Source: Betaproteobacteria bacterium (GTDB lineage: Bacteria > Pseudomonadota > Gammaproteobacteria > Burkholderiales > Thiobacillaceae). From it: DNA of 58,721 bases. The notes beneath the pieces were generated by a model, which ran no database searches, was not told the origin of the DNA, and saw only the letters and a list, made by a program, of their open reading frames with translations. The DNA lies in the NCBI GenBank assembly GCA_016873935.1, contig VGVT01000014.1:1-58721 (forward strand). The letters are read 5' to 3'. This document shows, in pieces, positions 11,597-20,692 of this stretch (the stretch's first letter is position 1; each line of letters opens with the position of its first letter). The translations under genes and the position numbers were made by a program.

Positions 11597-12022
11597 TCAG
11601 CGCGAATAGACCTGGGAGGCCGGGAAGAAATAGGCGATTTCCACGGCGGCGGTTTCCGGCGCGTCGGAGCCGTGCACGGCGTTGGCGTCGATGCTGGAGG
11701 CGAAGTCGGCGCGGATGCTGCCGGCCTCGGCCTTCTTGGGATCGGTGGCGCCCATCAGTTCGCGGTTCTTGGCGATGGCGTTGTCGCCTTCCAGCACCTG
11801 GATCATCACCGGGCCGGAGGTCATGAACTCGACCAGATCGTTGAAGAAGGGACGGCCCTTGTGCACGGCGTAGAAGCCTTCGGCCTCGGTCCTGGACAGG
11901 TGGGCCATACGGGCGGCGATGATCTTCAGGCCGTTGGACTCGAAGCGGGAATAGATCTTGCCGATGACGTTCTTGGCGACGGCGTCGGGTTTGACGATGG
12001 ACAGGGTGCGTTCGATAGCCAC
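11597..12022 (-). CDS. ndk: Nucleoside-diphosphate kinase
   Basis: A 141-aa enzyme balancing NTP pools by a phosphohistidine ping-pong mechanism. The start is GTG 12022 (reads [15 protein letters not shown]) behind GGAGAA with 7 bp spacing; no ATG is better placed. Catalytic His117 sits in [12 protein letters not shown]. Length matches the family (E. coli 143). First gene of the long minus-strand operon; its promoter must lie in 12023-12189. Confidence 0.97.
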   Translation of the reverse strand: MAIERTLSIVKPDAVAKNVIGKIYSRFESNGLKIIAARMAHLSRTEAEGFYAVHKGRPFFNDLVEFMTSGPVMIQVLEGDNAIAKNRELMGATDPKKAEAGSIRADFASSIDANAVHGSDAPETAAVEIAYFFPASQVYSR

Positions 12023-12189
12023 TTGGGAATTCTCCGGGAGGGATGGGAAGCGGGATGAAGGTAGCAAAGCCGTGCGAAGGCTTTGAAAATACTTGGAAAA
12101 AAGCGCGCGCACCTTAGCACGAAACGCCCCTAAAATAAAGGCGATGCGCCGCACATGGGCGTCGAACGAGCCACCGCGAGGAGACAGGA

Positions 12190-12834
12190 ATGGCCGCCGA
12201 GGACAGGTCCCCGGAACAAGAGGATGTTCGCAGGAAAGCATTGCTGCGCTTGGGCGTGGCCGGGGTGGTGACCGCCGTTGCCCTGGCCGGTCTGTGGTGG
12301 CTGGACCAGGACGGGAAGAAACCGTCGGTGGCTGAAAAACCCCAGGCGATCCCCGCGCCCATCGTGCCGGCACCGCCCACCGACGTGGTGCCGCCGCAGG
12401 CCGAGACACCCTTGCCACCTGCCACGGCGGAGGACGCACCCCCGGCGCCGCCCGCCGAACCCGAGGCGCCGCCACCACCGCCCAAAGTGAGCAATCTGCC
12501 GAGTCCGCCAGCGCCAACGCCAACCCCGCCGCGCACACCGACGGCCACCCCTGGCGCCGCCGCCCCGGCCCCCTCGACGCCACCCGCGCCGCCCCCGCAT
12601 GCGGCGACCGTGCCGGCCGGCAAGGGCTTCGTGGTGCAATTGGGCGTGTTCAGCAATCCGGACAATGCGCGTGAACTGGTGGAGCGGCTCGCCAAGCAGG
12701 GGGTGCGCGCCCAACTGGAGGCCCGTGTCCATCTGGGGCCCTTCCGCAACCGTCAGGAAGCCGAGAAAGCCCAGGCGGAAATGCGACGACTCGGCTACAC
12801 GCCGCTGATCACGCCGGCGAGCACGGCGAAATGA
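12190..12834 (+). CDS. SPOR domain membrane protein
   Basis: A 214-aa protein. A cytoplasmic tail (1-20), one transmembrane helix (about 21-36, [16 protein letters not shown]), a very long proline/alanine-rich periplasmic linker (~45-137) and a C-terminal SPOR domain (~138-210, [21 protein letters not shown]). SPOR domains bind denuded peptidoglycan at the division septum; the architecture resembles FtsN or DedD but is not specific. Start ATG 12190 behind GACAGGA. It converges on tilS with a 26-bp tail overlap. Confidence 0.85.
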   Translation: MAAEDRSPEQEDVRRKALLRLGVAGVVTAVALAGLWWLDQDGKKPSVAEKPQAIPAPIVPAPPTDVVPPQAETPLPPATAEDAPPAPPAEPEAPPPPPKVSNLPSPPAPTPTPPRTPTATPGAAAPAPSTPPAPPPHAATVPAGKGFVVQLGVFSNPDNARELVERLAKQGVRAQLEARVHLGPFRNRQEAEKAQAEMRRLGYTPLITPASTAK

Positions 12835-14212
12835 GCCAGCCGGGCTGGTCACTGCTGGCCAGGAATTCGGCGTCGGCGCCGATCTCCGCCACCCAGGCCA
12901 GACGCTCGCCGACGTAGACCAGGGGCAGTTGCTGCCGGCGCCAGGGCGGGATGCCCGCCTCGCGCAGCAGATCCTTGAGCGGACGCCGCGGCCGGTCGGG
13001 GGCGGTGCGCAAACGCTCGCCGCCGCGCCGCAGACGGACGGTCACCGGCCCCGGCTCCAGCCTGACCCCGGCACCGTGCGCCGGTGTGAAGCGCAATCCA
13101 CCGGCGTCGCCCAGTTCCAGCACCGCCTCACCGTTCCACGTCCACAGCGCCCCGGCCGGCGCGACGACGCGCGCGCTCGGCACGATGCGGGCGAGGTCGC
13201 GATGGCGGCGCAGGCCGACCGTGCCGAAGTCCACCATCACCCGCGCGTCCCGGCGCGCCTCCAGCAGTTGCCGCAGGCCCTCGCGCAGGGCTTCGGCATG
13301 CAGATCGGCACCCGCCAGTTCCAGGCGACGGCGCAGAAGGTTGCGCGCGCGCGCCGGCGAGAGGCCGGCCAGTGCGGCGATGCTCAGGCCCTCCGGCGTG
13401 AGCACCGCGCCGGCGTCGAGATCGGCCAGGTCGTCCAGCAAGGCCGCGGCCTCGGCGAAACGCTCGGCGGCGCGAGCCAGGGTTGCGCCCGGCGCGGCAA
13501 AGCGCGTCTCCAGCAGCGGCAGCACCTGGTGCCGCAGCAGGTTGCGGGCCAGGTGGGTGTGCAGGTTGCTTTCGTCCTCCACCCAGTACAGGCGGCGCGC
13601 GCGCGCCCAGGCGGCGATATGGGCGCGCGGCGCCGACAACAGCGGGCGCAGCAGCAACGGGGCGCCGGCCTGCAGGCGACGGCAGACCGGCATCGCCGCC
13701 AGGCCCTTGGCGCCGCCGCCGCGCAGCAGTTGCGCGAGCACCGTCTCGGCCTGGTCGTCGCGGTGATGCGCGAGGACCACGGCATCGGCGTCGAGGTCGG
13801 CGAATACCGCGTAGCGTGCCGCCCGCGCCGCGGCCTCCAGGCCCTCGCCGCGTTTGCGCACCTCGACCCGCGCGACTTGCAGGGGGACCTCGATATCGCC
13901 ACACACCCGCGCGCAGTGCCGCGCCCAGTCGTCGGCTTGCGGGGACAGGCCATGGTGCACATGCACGGCGGCGAGGGAAAATCCGCGCCGCGCGCGCAGC
14001 TCGGCAAGCAGATGCAGCAGCACGCTGGAATCGAGTCCGCCCGAATACCCGACCACCAAGCGCCCCGCGGCGGGCAGGTGGCTTTCCAGACAGGCGGAGA
14101 CCAGATCGATGAGGCCGGTGGTCTCCGCAAGAGACCTGTCTGCGCCCGTGCCGGCAATCGCGGCGGGCGCGACGGGAGTGGACTCAGGCCCGCCCTTCCT
14201 TGAACTTGCCAT
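12809..14212 (-). CDS. tilS: tRNA(Ile)-lysidine synthase
   Basis: A 467-aa N-type ATP pyrophosphatase that converts C34 of the AUA-reading tRNA-Ile to lysidine. The PP-loop SGGLDSS is at residues 57-63, followed by [13 protein letters not shown] and [13 protein letters not shown], all hallmarks of TilS. C-terminal TilS domains follow ([20 protein letters not shown]). The ATG at 14212 overlaps the end of accA by 29 bp and puts ~40 more residues before the P-loop than in E. coli, so the true start may be further in. Confidence 0.94.
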   Translation of the reverse strand: MASSRKGGPESTPVAPAAIAGTGADRSLAETTGLIDLVSACLESHLPAAGRLVVGYSGGLDSSVLLHLLAELRARRGFSLAAVHVHHGLSPQADDWARHCARVCGDIEVPLQVARVEVRKRGEGLEAAARAARYAVFADLDADAVVLAHHRDDQAETVLAQLLRGGGAKGLAAMPVCRRLQAGAPLLLRPLLSAPRAHIAAWARARRLYWVEDESNLHTHLARNLLRHQVLPLLETRFAAPGATLARAAERFAEAAALLDDLADLDAGAVLTPEGLSIAALAGLSPARARNLLRRRLELAGADLHAEALREGLRQLLEARRDARVMVDFGTVGLRRHRDLARIVPSARVVAPAGALWTWNGEAVLELGDAGGLRFTPAHGAGVRLEPGPVTVRLRRGGERLRTAPDRPRRPLKDLLREAGIPPWRRQQLPLVYVGERLAWVAEIGADAEFLASSDQPGWLISPCSPA

Positions 14213-15149
14213 AGGCCATCAGGCGGGCGTAGCGATCGTTCAGCAGGGTATTGAGGGGTCGCTCGCGCAGGCCGGCCAGCACCTCCGACAGGGTCGCGCG
14301 CAGGTTCTCCAGCATGGCCTCGGGCTCGCGGTGCGCACCCCCCAGGGGCTCGCCGACGATGTGATCGACCAGGCCCAGGGCTTTCAGCTTGGTGGCGGTG
14401 ATGCCCAGCGATTCCGCGGCCTGTGGGGCCTTCTCCGCGCTTTTCCAGAGGATCGAGGCGCATCCTTCCGGCGAGATCACCGAATAGGTGGCGTACTGCA
14501 GCATGACGATCGCGTCACCCACGCCGATGGCCAGGGCGCCGCCGGAGCCCCCCTCGCCGATGACGGTACAGATGACGGGGGTTTTCAGTTCGGCCATGAC
14601 GTACAGGTTGCGGGCGATGGCCTCGGACTGGCCGCGCTCCTCGGCGTCGATGCCGGGGTAGGCGCCGGGGGTGTCGATGAAGGTGAACACCGGCAGGCGG
14701 AACTTCTCCGCCAGGCGCATCAGCCGCAGGGCCTTGCGGTAGCCTTCCGGCCGCGGCATGCCGAAGTTGCGGTACTGGCGCTCCTTGGTGTCGCGCCCCT
14801 TCTGGTGGCCGATGACGACCACCGGTTCACCCTGGAATCGGGCCAGGCCGCCGACGATGGCGGGATCGTCGGCAAAGGCGCGATCGCCGTGCAGTTCCTC
14901 GAATTCGCTGAACAGGCCCTGGATGTAGTCGAGCGCGTAGGGCCGCTGCGGATGGCGCGCGACCTGGGAGATCTGCCAGGCGTTGAGCTTGCCGTAGATC
15001 TGTTTGGTCAGCGCCGCACTCTTCTTGCGCAGGCGCTCGATTTCCTCGGAGATATCCAGGGCCGGATCGCCGCGGACTTCGGACAGCTCCTCGATCTTCG
15101 CCTCCAGTTCGGCGATGGACTGCTCAAAGTCGAGGAAGGTGACTTTCAT
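14184..15149 (-). CDS. accA: Acetyl-CoA carboxylase carboxyltransferase subunit alpha
   Basis: A 321-aa subunit, full length. With AccD it transfers CO2 from carboxybiotin to acetyl-CoA, giving malonyl-CoA for fatty acid synthesis. Signatures: [18 protein letters not shown] at the N-terminus, [40 protein letters not shown] and [18 protein letters not shown] start at 15149. The downstream tilS start overlaps its 3' end. Confidence 0.98.
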   Translation of the reverse strand: MKVTFLDFEQSIAELEAKIEELSEVRGDPALDISEEIERLRKKSAALTKQIYGKLNAWQISQVARHPQRPYALDYIQGLFSEFEELHGDRAFADDPAIVGGLARFQGEPVVVIGHQKGRDTKERQYRNFGMPRPEGYRKALRLMRLAEKFRLPVFTFIDTPGAYPGIDAEERGQSEAIARNLYVMAELKTPVICTVIGEGGSGGALAIGVGDAIVMLQYATYSVISPEGCASILWKSAEKAPQAAESLGITATKLKALGLVDHIVGEPLGGAHREPEAMLENLRATLSEVLAGLRERPLNTLLNDRYARLMAYGKFKEGRA

Positions 15150-15206
15150 GATGGCTCGGGCTCGGGCAAGGGGCAGGCATTTTACCTGATCGCCCGCGCG
15201 GATTGG

Positions 15207-15692
15207 TCAATGCTGGTGACCGTGCGGCCCATGCACATGGCCATGCGCCACCTCCTCTGGCAGAGCGGCGCGCACCTCGCTGACCACGCACTTCAGGCGC
15301 AGGCTCTGGCCGGCCAGGGGATGGTTGCCATCCACCACCACCTTGCCCTCGGCCACGTCGGTGACGGTGTAGAGCATGACGTGGTGGCCGTCCTCGCTGG
15401 AGCCTTCCAGCTGCATGCCGACGTGCACCTCGGACGGGAACAGCTCGGCCGGCTCCACCCGCACCAGTTCGGCGTCGTATTCGCCGAACGCGTCTTCCGG
15501 CTCCAGCGCCAGGTCCAGTTCGGCGCCGGCACCCTGGCCCTCGAGGGCCGCCTCGACCTTGGGAAAGATGCCGTCGTAACCGCCGTGCAGGTACACCGCG
15601 GGGGCGTCATCGGTGGCCTCCTCCAGCAGTTCGCCGTCGGGGGTCGTCAGTTGGTAGGTCAGGGTGACCACGGTGTCCTTGGCGATCAGCAC
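15207..15692 (-). CDS. slyD: SlyD-like FKBP peptidyl-prolyl isomerase
   Basis: A 161-aa FKBP-family isomerase. The N-terminal FKBP half (DTVVTLTYQLTTPDGELLEE) is interrupted by an insert-in-flap domain (about residues 70-120), as in SlyD. The His-rich tail HGHVHGPHGHQH suits metal (nickel) binding. Start is GTG 15692 directly after the bcp stop (TGAGTG), with a GGAG site, so the two are coupled. Confidence 0.92.
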   Translation of the reverse strand: MLIAKDTVVTLTYQLTTPDGELLEEATDDAPAVYLHGGYDGIFPKVEAALEGQGAGAELDLALEPEDAFGEYDAELVRVEPAELFPSEVHVGMQLEGSSEDGHHVMLYTVTDVAEGKVVVDGNHPLAGQSLRLKCVVSEVRAALPEEVAHGHVHGPHGHQH

Positions 15693-16154
15693 TCACAGCT
15701 CCTTGACGAGTTTGAGAATTTCCGCGGCATGCCCCTTGGGCGTCACGTTCTGCAGGATATGGCGAATGCGGCCGCCGCCGTCGATGATGAAGGTGCTGCG
15801 GTTGATGCCTTCGCGCGACACGCCGTCCACCTCGCGCTGGACGACGACGCCATAGGCCTGGCAGACGCCGCCGTCCTTGTCCGCCAGCAGGCGCACGGTG
15901 ATGCCGTGCTTGTCGCGGAAGGCGCCGTGGCGGATGCAGTCGTCGCGCGACACGCCGGCCACCGCGCAGCCCAGCGCGGCATAGTCGCCTTCCAGATCGC
16001 TGAACTCGATGGCCTGGGTGGTGCAGCCCGGCGTATCATCGCGCACGTAGAAGAACAGCACGAGCGGCTTGCCGCGGTAATCCGAAAGCTTGGCGATGGT
16101 CATGTCCGCGTCGGGCAGTTCGAAATCGGGCGCCTTGTCGCCGATGTGCAGCAT
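15693..16154 (-). CDS. bcp: Thioredoxin-dependent thiol peroxidase (BCP-type peroxiredoxin)
   Basis: A 153-aa peroxiredoxin reducing peroxides with thioredoxin. Peroxidatic cysteine motif TPGCTTQ lies at ~residue 45, preceded by LVLFFYVRDD. The usual BCP resolving cysteine five residues later is absent, so it would act as a 1-Cys or atypical form. ATG 16154; longer in-frame readings upstream run antisense through ycfD and are rejected. Divergent from ycfD with only ~36 bp between starts. Confidence 0.95.
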   Translation of the reverse strand: MLHIGDKAPDFELPDADMTIAKLSDYRGKPLVLFFYVRDDTPGCTTQAIEFSDLEGDYAALGCAVAGVSRDDCIRHGAFRDKHGITVRLLADKDGGVCQAYGVVVQREVDGVSREGINRSTFIIDGGGRIRHILQNVTPKGHAAEILKLVKEL

Positions 16155-16190
16155 GGGGTCCGCTCCTGGGAAAAAAGCCGAGGGCATTAT

Positions 16191-17366
16191 ATGAGCAAAC
16201 GCGCCGCCTCCCGCCAAGGCTTTTGCATGCGGGATTTCTCCCTCCGCCGCCTGCTCGGCGGCATTCCCCCATCCACCTTCCTCGCCGAGTACTGGCAGAA
16301 ACGTCCCCTGCTGGTGCGCCAGGCCCTGCCCGGCTTCGGTGACTGGCTCGACCGCGACGGGCTCTCCGCCCTGGCCTGCCGCGACGACGCCGAGAGCCGC
16401 CTGGTGCGCCACCAGCGCGGGCGCTGGCGGCTCGATCACGGCCCGTTCGCCCGCGAGGAACTCGACGCCCTGCCGGCGCGCGGCTGGAGCCTGCTGGTTT
16501 CCGGGGTGAACCACCTGTTGCCCGAGGGCGACCGCCTGCTGCATGCCTTCGATTTCGTGCCGCACGCCCGCCTGGACGACCTGATGGTCAGTTTCGCCCC
16601 GGACGGCGGTGGCGTCGGACCGCATTTCGATTCCTATGACGTGTTTCTCATCCAGGGACTGGGCCGCCGGCGCTGGGAAATCGGCGGCCAGGACGATCTG
16701 GCGCTGGTGGAGGGCGCCCCCCTGCGCATCCTGCGCAACTTCCGCGCCGAGCAGTCCTGGGAACTGGAACCGGGCGACATACTCTACCTGCCGCCGCGCT
16801 TCGCCCACAACGGCGTCGCCCTGGGCGACTGCATGACCTGGTCGGTGGGCTTCCGCGCGCCGAAGGCGCAGGAAATCGTCGGCGAGTTCCTCAACCACCT
16901 GCAGGACACCCTGGACATCCCGGGCATGTACGCGGACCCGGCTCTGCGCCAGCCCCGCCACCCGGCCCGGCTGCCGGACGAGCTGGTGGACTGGGCGGCG
17001 GGGGTGGTGGATTCCCTGCGCTGGGGCCGCGCCGACATCGTCGACTTCCTCGGCCGCTATCTCAGCGAACCCAAGGCCCATGTGTTCTTCGAGCCGCCGA
17101 CCCGTCCGCTGTCGCCGGCCACCTTCGCGCGGCGCGTCGCCGTTACCGGAGTGGCGCTGGATGCGCGCAGCCGCTGCCTGTTCAGCGTGCGTACCTTCTT
17201 CATGAACGGCGAGCGTGTCGAGGCCGCGCCCGCCCTGCTGCCCGCCCTGCGCCAACTGGCCGACCACCGCCGGCTGCCGCCGGGCGAGTACGCGCAGAGC
17301 CTGCTGGCTCTGCTGCATGCCTGGTATGCGGCCGGCTATCTGCGCGCTACACCGGCGCATGGTTAA
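16191..17366 (+). CDS. roxA: JmjC/cupin ribosomal oxygenase (50S L16 arginine hydroxylase, YcfD/RoxA family)
   Basis: A 391-aa Fe(II)/2-oxoglutarate dioxygenase; the homologue in E. coli hydroxylates an arginine of ribosomal protein L16. The iron facial triad is visible: H-x-D in GPHFDSYDVFLIQG and a distal His in RFAHNGVAL. The N-terminal STFLAEYWQKRPLLVRQAL motif is typical. ATG 16191 gives 391 aa; an internal ATG at 16227 (MRDFSLRRLLGG, 379 aa) fits the family's usual length better. The C-terminal winged-helix dimerisation region is present. Confidence 0.9.
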   Translation: MSKRAASRQGFCMRDFSLRRLLGGIPPSTFLAEYWQKRPLLVRQALPGFGDWLDRDGLSALACRDDAESRLVRHQRGRWRLDHGPFAREELDALPARGWSLLVSGVNHLLPEGDRLLHAFDFVPHARLDDLMVSFAPDGGGVGPHFDSYDVFLIQGLGRRRWEIGGQDDLALVEGAPLRILRNFRAEQSWELEPGDILYLPPRFAHNGVALGDCMTWSVGFRAPKAQEIVGEFLNHLQDTLDIPGMYADPALRQPRHPARLPDELVDWAAGVVDSLRWGRADIVDFLGRYLSEPKAHVFFEPPTRPLSPATFARRVAVTGVALDARSRCLFSVRTFFMNGERVEAAPALLPALRQLADHRRLPPGEYAQSLLALLHAWYAAGYLRATPAHG

Positions 17367-17371
17367 CGCTA

Positions 17372-17389
17372 AAGTCGCGTAGGCGACTT
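17372..17389 (+). terminator. Short hairpin after roxA
   Basis: AAGTCGC-GTAG-GCGACTT forms a perfect 7-bp stem five bases after the roxA stop. There is no U-tract, so it is only a weak terminator candidate. Confidence 0.35.
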
Positions 17390-17398
17390 CTCGACGCT

Positions 17399-17437
17399 CC
17401 CCTCTACCGCGTGCGGGAGAGGGGTTGGGGGTGAGGG
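17399..17437. repeat. GC-rich palindromic repeat (LTPNPSPARGRGE-type)
   Basis: CCCCTCT (17399-17405) pairs with AGAGGGG (17418-17424) around an inner CCGC/GCGG stem, and is followed by GTTGGGGGTGAGGG. Read on the minus strand it encodes the spurious peptide LTPNPSPARGRGE, a known artefact of a palindromic repeat widespread in Proteobacteria. It is non-coding here. Confidence 0.75.
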
Positions 17438-17438
17438 A

Positions 17439-17489
17439 AACGGACATGACTTTCATGCTCCGGGACGTCTCCTCAAAGTCATGTCCGTT
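17439..17489. repeat. 15-bp perfect inverted repeat upstream of the Fur-like gene
   Basis: AACGGACATGACTTT (17439-17453) and its exact complement (17475-17489) are separated by 21 bases. A run of seven T follows at about 17500. It may be a terminator for the upstream strand, an operator, or part of the compound repeat beside it. Confidence 0.6.
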
Positions 17490-17544
17490 AGACCTTGCAT
17501 TTTTTTGTTACTAGAATGCTTCAACCTCGTGATCGCCGCCTGCC

Positions 17545-17985
17545 ATGACCAGCACGCCCACCCCCGTACTCTCCCGTGAACACCTCACGGACCTGTTGCG
17601 CGCCCATGACATCACGCCGACCCACCAGCGCATCGAGATCGCCCAGGTGCTGTTCTCGCGCTGCGAACACCTGTCGGCGGAACAGATCATGACTCTCGTC
17701 AACCGACGGCACAGCGAAACCTCGAAGGCCACCGTCTACAACACCCTGCGGCTGTTTCTGAGAAAAAAGCTGATCCGCGAGGTCATCGTCGATCCCGACA
17801 AAGCCTTCTTCGACCCCAACACCACACCGCACCACCATTTCTACGATACCCACAGCGGTGAACTCATCGACATTCCCGCCGCCGATCTCAGCATCCATGG
17901 CCTGCCCGAACCGCCGCGGGGCATGCTGACCGAGAGCGTGGATATCATCGTGCGCATCCGGCCGGGCGCCGCCGCCACGGCCTGA
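17545..17985 (+). CDS. Fur family transcriptional regulator (Irr/PerR-like)
   Basis: A 146-aa protein with an N-terminal winged helix (DITPTHQRIEIAQVLFSR, recognition part SKATVYNTLRLFLRKKLI) and a C-terminal dimerisation domain containing TPHHHFYDTHSGELIDIP. The consecutive histidines (HHH) match the haem/metal-binding region of Irr-type regulators more than classical Fur, and no CxxC zinc pair is seen. This suggests peroxide-, haem- or iron-responsive regulation, but the effector is inference. ATG 17545. The 5' region holds a 15-bp dyad. dctP follows 32 bp downstream. Confidence 0.88.
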   Translation: MTSTPTPVLSREHLTDLLRAHDITPTHQRIEIAQVLFSRCEHLSAEQIMTLVNRRHSETSKATVYNTLRLFLRKKLIREVIVDPDKAFFDPNTTPHHHFYDTHSGELIDIPAADLSIHGLPEPPRGMLTESVDIIVRIRPGAAATA

Positions 17986-18017
17986 ACCCTTCCAGCCTCG
18001 ACCGCGGAGAACCCTGC

Positions 18018-19100
18018 ATGCACCGACGCGCATTCCTGCGGGGCGCCGGCGCCGCCCTGGGCGCCGCCACCGCCAGCCTCGCCCCGCGCGCTTTCGCCGA
18101 TGGCCCCGCCATCCGCTGGCGCCTGGCCTCCAGTTTCCCGAAGAGCCTGGACACCATCTACGGCGCCGGCGAGCGCCTGGCCGAGCGCTTGCGCCAGCTC
18201 ACCGGCGGCAAGTTCCAGATCCGCGTCTTCGCGGGCGGCGACCTGGTGCCCGGCCTGCAGGTCATGGACGCGGTACAGAACGGCACCGTCGAATGCGGAC
18301 ACACGGCCAGCTACTACTACGTCGGCAAGAACATGGCCTTCGCCTTCGACTGCGCCCTGCCCTTCGGCCTCACCGCGCGCCAGCAAAACGCCTGGATGTA
18401 CGCGGGCGGCGGCCTGCAGGCGATGCGCGAGCTGTTCAGGCAGTACAACATCATCCAGTTCCCGGGCGGCAACACCGGCGCGCAGATGGGCGGCTGGTAC
18501 CGCCGCGAAATCAAGTCCCTGGCCGACCTGAAGGGCCTGAAGATCCGCATTCCCGGCATCGGCGGGCAGATCATGGCGAAGCTGGGCGCGGTGCCGCAGA
18601 CCCTGGCCGGCAGCGACATCTACCCGGCCCTGGAACGCGGTGCCCTGGACGCCACCGAATGGGTGGGGCCGCACGACGACGAGAAGCTGGGTTTCCACAA
18701 GATCGCCAAGCATTACTACTACCCCGGCTGGTGGGAGGGGGGGCCGCAGTTGTCCTTCTACGTCAACCTGGCGAAATGGAACGCCTTGCCCGAGGCCTAC
18801 CGGGCCGCCTTCGAGGCGGCCTGCGCCGAGGCCAACGTGGTCATGCTGGCGGAATACGACCAGCGCAATCCGCTGGCCCTCGCGCGGCTGCTGAAGCAGG
18901 GCGCCCGCCTGCGGCCGTTTCCCAAGGACATCATGGAAGCCGCACGCAACACCGCGCTCGCCATGTACGACGAGGAAGCCGCGAAGAACCCCAGCTTCGC
19001 GCGCATCTACGGCGACTGGAAGAAGTTCCGCGATCTGCAATTCGAATGGTTCAAGGTGGCGGAGGCCTCCTACGCGAATTTCCTCTATTACGCGAAGTGA
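18018..19100 (+). CDS. dctP: TRAP transporter substrate-binding protein (DctP family), Tat-exported
   Basis: A 360-aa periplasmic solute receptor for a TRAP carboxylate transporter. The N-terminus MHRRAFLRG followed by a hydrophobic alanine-rich stretch and ...PRAFA is a twin-arginine signal peptide. The family core is seen in RWRLASSFPKSLDTIYGAGE, GGDLVPGLQVMDAVQNG and the conserved arginine region LKGLKIRIPGIGGQIM, whose arginine normally binds a carboxylate. It is of the type receiving 2-oxo acids or similar. The membrane partners dctQM are 2.8 kb away on the other strand. Confidence 0.92.
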   Translation: MHRRAFLRGAGAALGAATASLAPRAFADGPAIRWRLASSFPKSLDTIYGAGERLAERLRQLTGGKFQIRVFAGGDLVPGLQVMDAVQNGTVECGHTASYYYVGKNMAFAFDCALPFGLTARQQNAWMYAGGGLQAMRELFRQYNIIQFPGGNTGAQMGGWYRREIKSLADLKGLKIRIPGIGGQIMAKLGAVPQTLAGSDIYPALERGALDATEWVGPHDDEKLGFHKIAKHYYYPGWWEGGPQLSFYVNLAKWNALPEAYRAAFEAACAEANVVMLAEYDQRNPLALARLLKQGARLRPFPKDIMEAARNTALAMYDEEAAKNPSFARIYGDWKKFRDLQFEWFKVAEASYANFLYYAK

Positions 19101-19154
19101 GGGGATCCCCGGTCGCGCTCAAGTAGCGGACCGCCCGTGTCGTTATCCTGCACA

Positions 19155-19172
19155 GACCCGCATGGGCGGGTC
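19155..19172 (+). promoter_or_regulatory. Dyad just upstream of the ppk2 ribosome-binding site
   Basis: GACCCGC-ATGG-GCGGGTC is a perfect 7-bp hairpin ending 14 bp before the ATG of the PPK2 gene, with AAAGG between. It could be an operator or a 5'-UTR hairpin. Confidence 0.35.
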
Positions 19173-19186
19173 GCGAAAGGTAAGCC

Positions 19187-20674
19187 ATGTTCGAATCCGC
19201 GGAACTCGGCCACAAGGTCGACAAGGAAACCTATGAACGGGAAGTGCCGATCCTGCGGGAAGCCCTGCTCGATGCGCAATACGACCTGATCAGCCAGCGC
19301 GGATTCCAGGTCGTCATCCTGGTCGGTGGCGTCGACGGCGCCGGGCGCAGCGAATGCGTGCAGCAGCTCAACGCCTGGCTCGATCCGCGCCACATCGAAA
19401 CCCACGGCATGGGGGAAATGTCCGACGAGGAACGCGACCGTCCGCCCATGTGGCGGTTCTGGCGCGAACTGCCGGCCAAGGGCAAGATCGGCGTGTTCCA
19501 GGGATCCTGGTACAGCCTGCCGATCCTGCACCGTGTCTACGGTGAAACCAGCAACGCCGCCCTGGCCGAAGCCATGGAGCGCAACGTGCGCTTCGAACGC
19601 ATGCTCAGCGACGAGGGTGCCCTGATCCTCAAGTTCTGGTTCCACCTGTCCAAGGCCGGGCAGAAAAAACGCCTGCTCGCCCTGGAAAAGGATCCCCGCA
19701 CCCGCTGGCGCGTCACCGAGCGCGACTGGCACCATTTCAAGCTGTACGACCGTTTCGCGCGGGTCTGCTCGCAGTCGCTGCGCGTGACCGGTACCGCACA
19801 CGCGCCCTGGCACATCATCGAGGGCGCGGACGCCCGCTATCGTGAACTGGTATTCGGCCGCATCCTGCTGGAAGCGATACGCAAGCGCCTGGATCGGCCC
19901 GCGCCCCCCGTCGACACTCCCGCGCAGCCGATGGCGCCGGCGGTCGACCAGCTCAACCTCCTGAGGGCGCTGGACCTGACCACCAGCCTACCGAAGGCCG
20001 CGTATCAGCAACAACTGGAAGCCTGGCAGGGCCGCCTGAACCTGCTCACCCGCGACAAGCGCTTCGCCAAGCTCTCCGTGGCCTGCGTGTTCGAGGGTCA
20101 CGACGCCGCCGGCAAGGGCGGCGCCATCCGCCGCATCACCGGCGCCCTCGACGCGCGGCGTTACCAGGTCATTCCCATCGCCGCTCCGAGCGACGAGGAG
20201 AAGGCCCAGCCCTATCTGTGGCGTTTCTGGCGGCACATCCCGCGGCGCGGCCGCCTCGCGATGTTCGACCGTTCCTGGTACGGCCGCGTGCTGGTCGAAC
20301 GGGTGGAAGGCTTCTGCGCCGAGCGCGACTGGCGACGGGCCTACCGGGAAATCAATGAATTCGAGGCGCAACTGGTCGAACACCGCGTGGTGCTGGTGAA
20401 GTTCTGGCTGTCGGTCAGCGAGGAGGAACAGCTCAAGCGCTTCCGGGAAAGGGAGGCCACGGGTTTCAAGCGTTACAAGATCACCCCGGACGACTGGCGC
20501 AATCGCGAGAAATGGCCCGCCTACGAACAGGCGGTGTGCGACATGGTCGACAAGACCAGCACGGAAATCGCGCCCTGGACCCTGGTGCCGGCCAACGACA
20601 AGTACCACGCCCGCATCCAGATCCTGAAGACCCTGTGCGAACGCATCGAGGCCGGCCTGCGAGACCGGCGTTGA
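19187..20674 (+). CDS. Polyphosphate:AMP phosphotransferase (two-domain PPK2)
   Basis: A 495-aa protein made of two tandem PPK2 domains. Domain 1 (~1-235) has a degenerate P-loop GGVDGAGRSE. Domain 2 (~260-495) has the active-type GHDAAGKGGAIRRITGALD and the lid RSWYGRVLVERVEGF. Two-domain PPK2 enzymes (PAP, class II) phosphorylate AMP to ADP with polyphosphate, and domain 2 carries catalysis. ATG 19187 follows AAAGG. It stands alone, converging on the FKBP gene. Confidence 0.93.
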   Translation: MFESAELGHKVDKETYEREVPILREALLDAQYDLISQRGFQVVILVGGVDGAGRSECVQQLNAWLDPRHIETHGMGEMSDEERDRPPMWRFWRELPAKGKIGVFQGSWYSLPILHRVYGETSNAALAEAMERNVRFERMLSDEGALILKFWFHLSKAGQKKRLLALEKDPRTRWRVTERDWHHFKLYDRFARVCSQSLRVTGTAHAPWHIIEGADARYRELVFGRILLEAIRKRLDRPAPPVDTPAQPMAPAVDQLNLLRALDLTTSLPKAAYQQQLEAWQGRLNLLTRDKRFAKLSVACVFEGHDAAGKGGAIRRITGALDARRYQVIPIAAPSDEEKAQPYLWRFWRHIPRRGRLAMFDRSWYGRVLVERVEGFCAERDWRRAYREINEFEAQLVEHRVVLVKFWLSVSEEEQLKRFREREATGFKRYKITPDDWRNREKWPAYEQAVCDMVDKTSTEIAPWTLVPANDKYHARIQILKTLCERIEAGLRDRR

Positions 20675-20692
20675 TGCGCGCATGCCCGGCTT

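Noticed and set aside
13854-16190. Long plus-strand frame running into roxA
   Set aside because: The part before 16191 is antisense to accA, slyD and bcp. Only the segment from 16191 (or 16227) matches the ribosomal oxygenase family.
16155-17456. N-terminal extension of the bcp frame through roxA, beginning with LTPNPSPARGRGE
   Set aside because: The peptide is a known artefact of a palindromic repeat, and the extension is antisense to roxA; bcp begins at ATG 16154.
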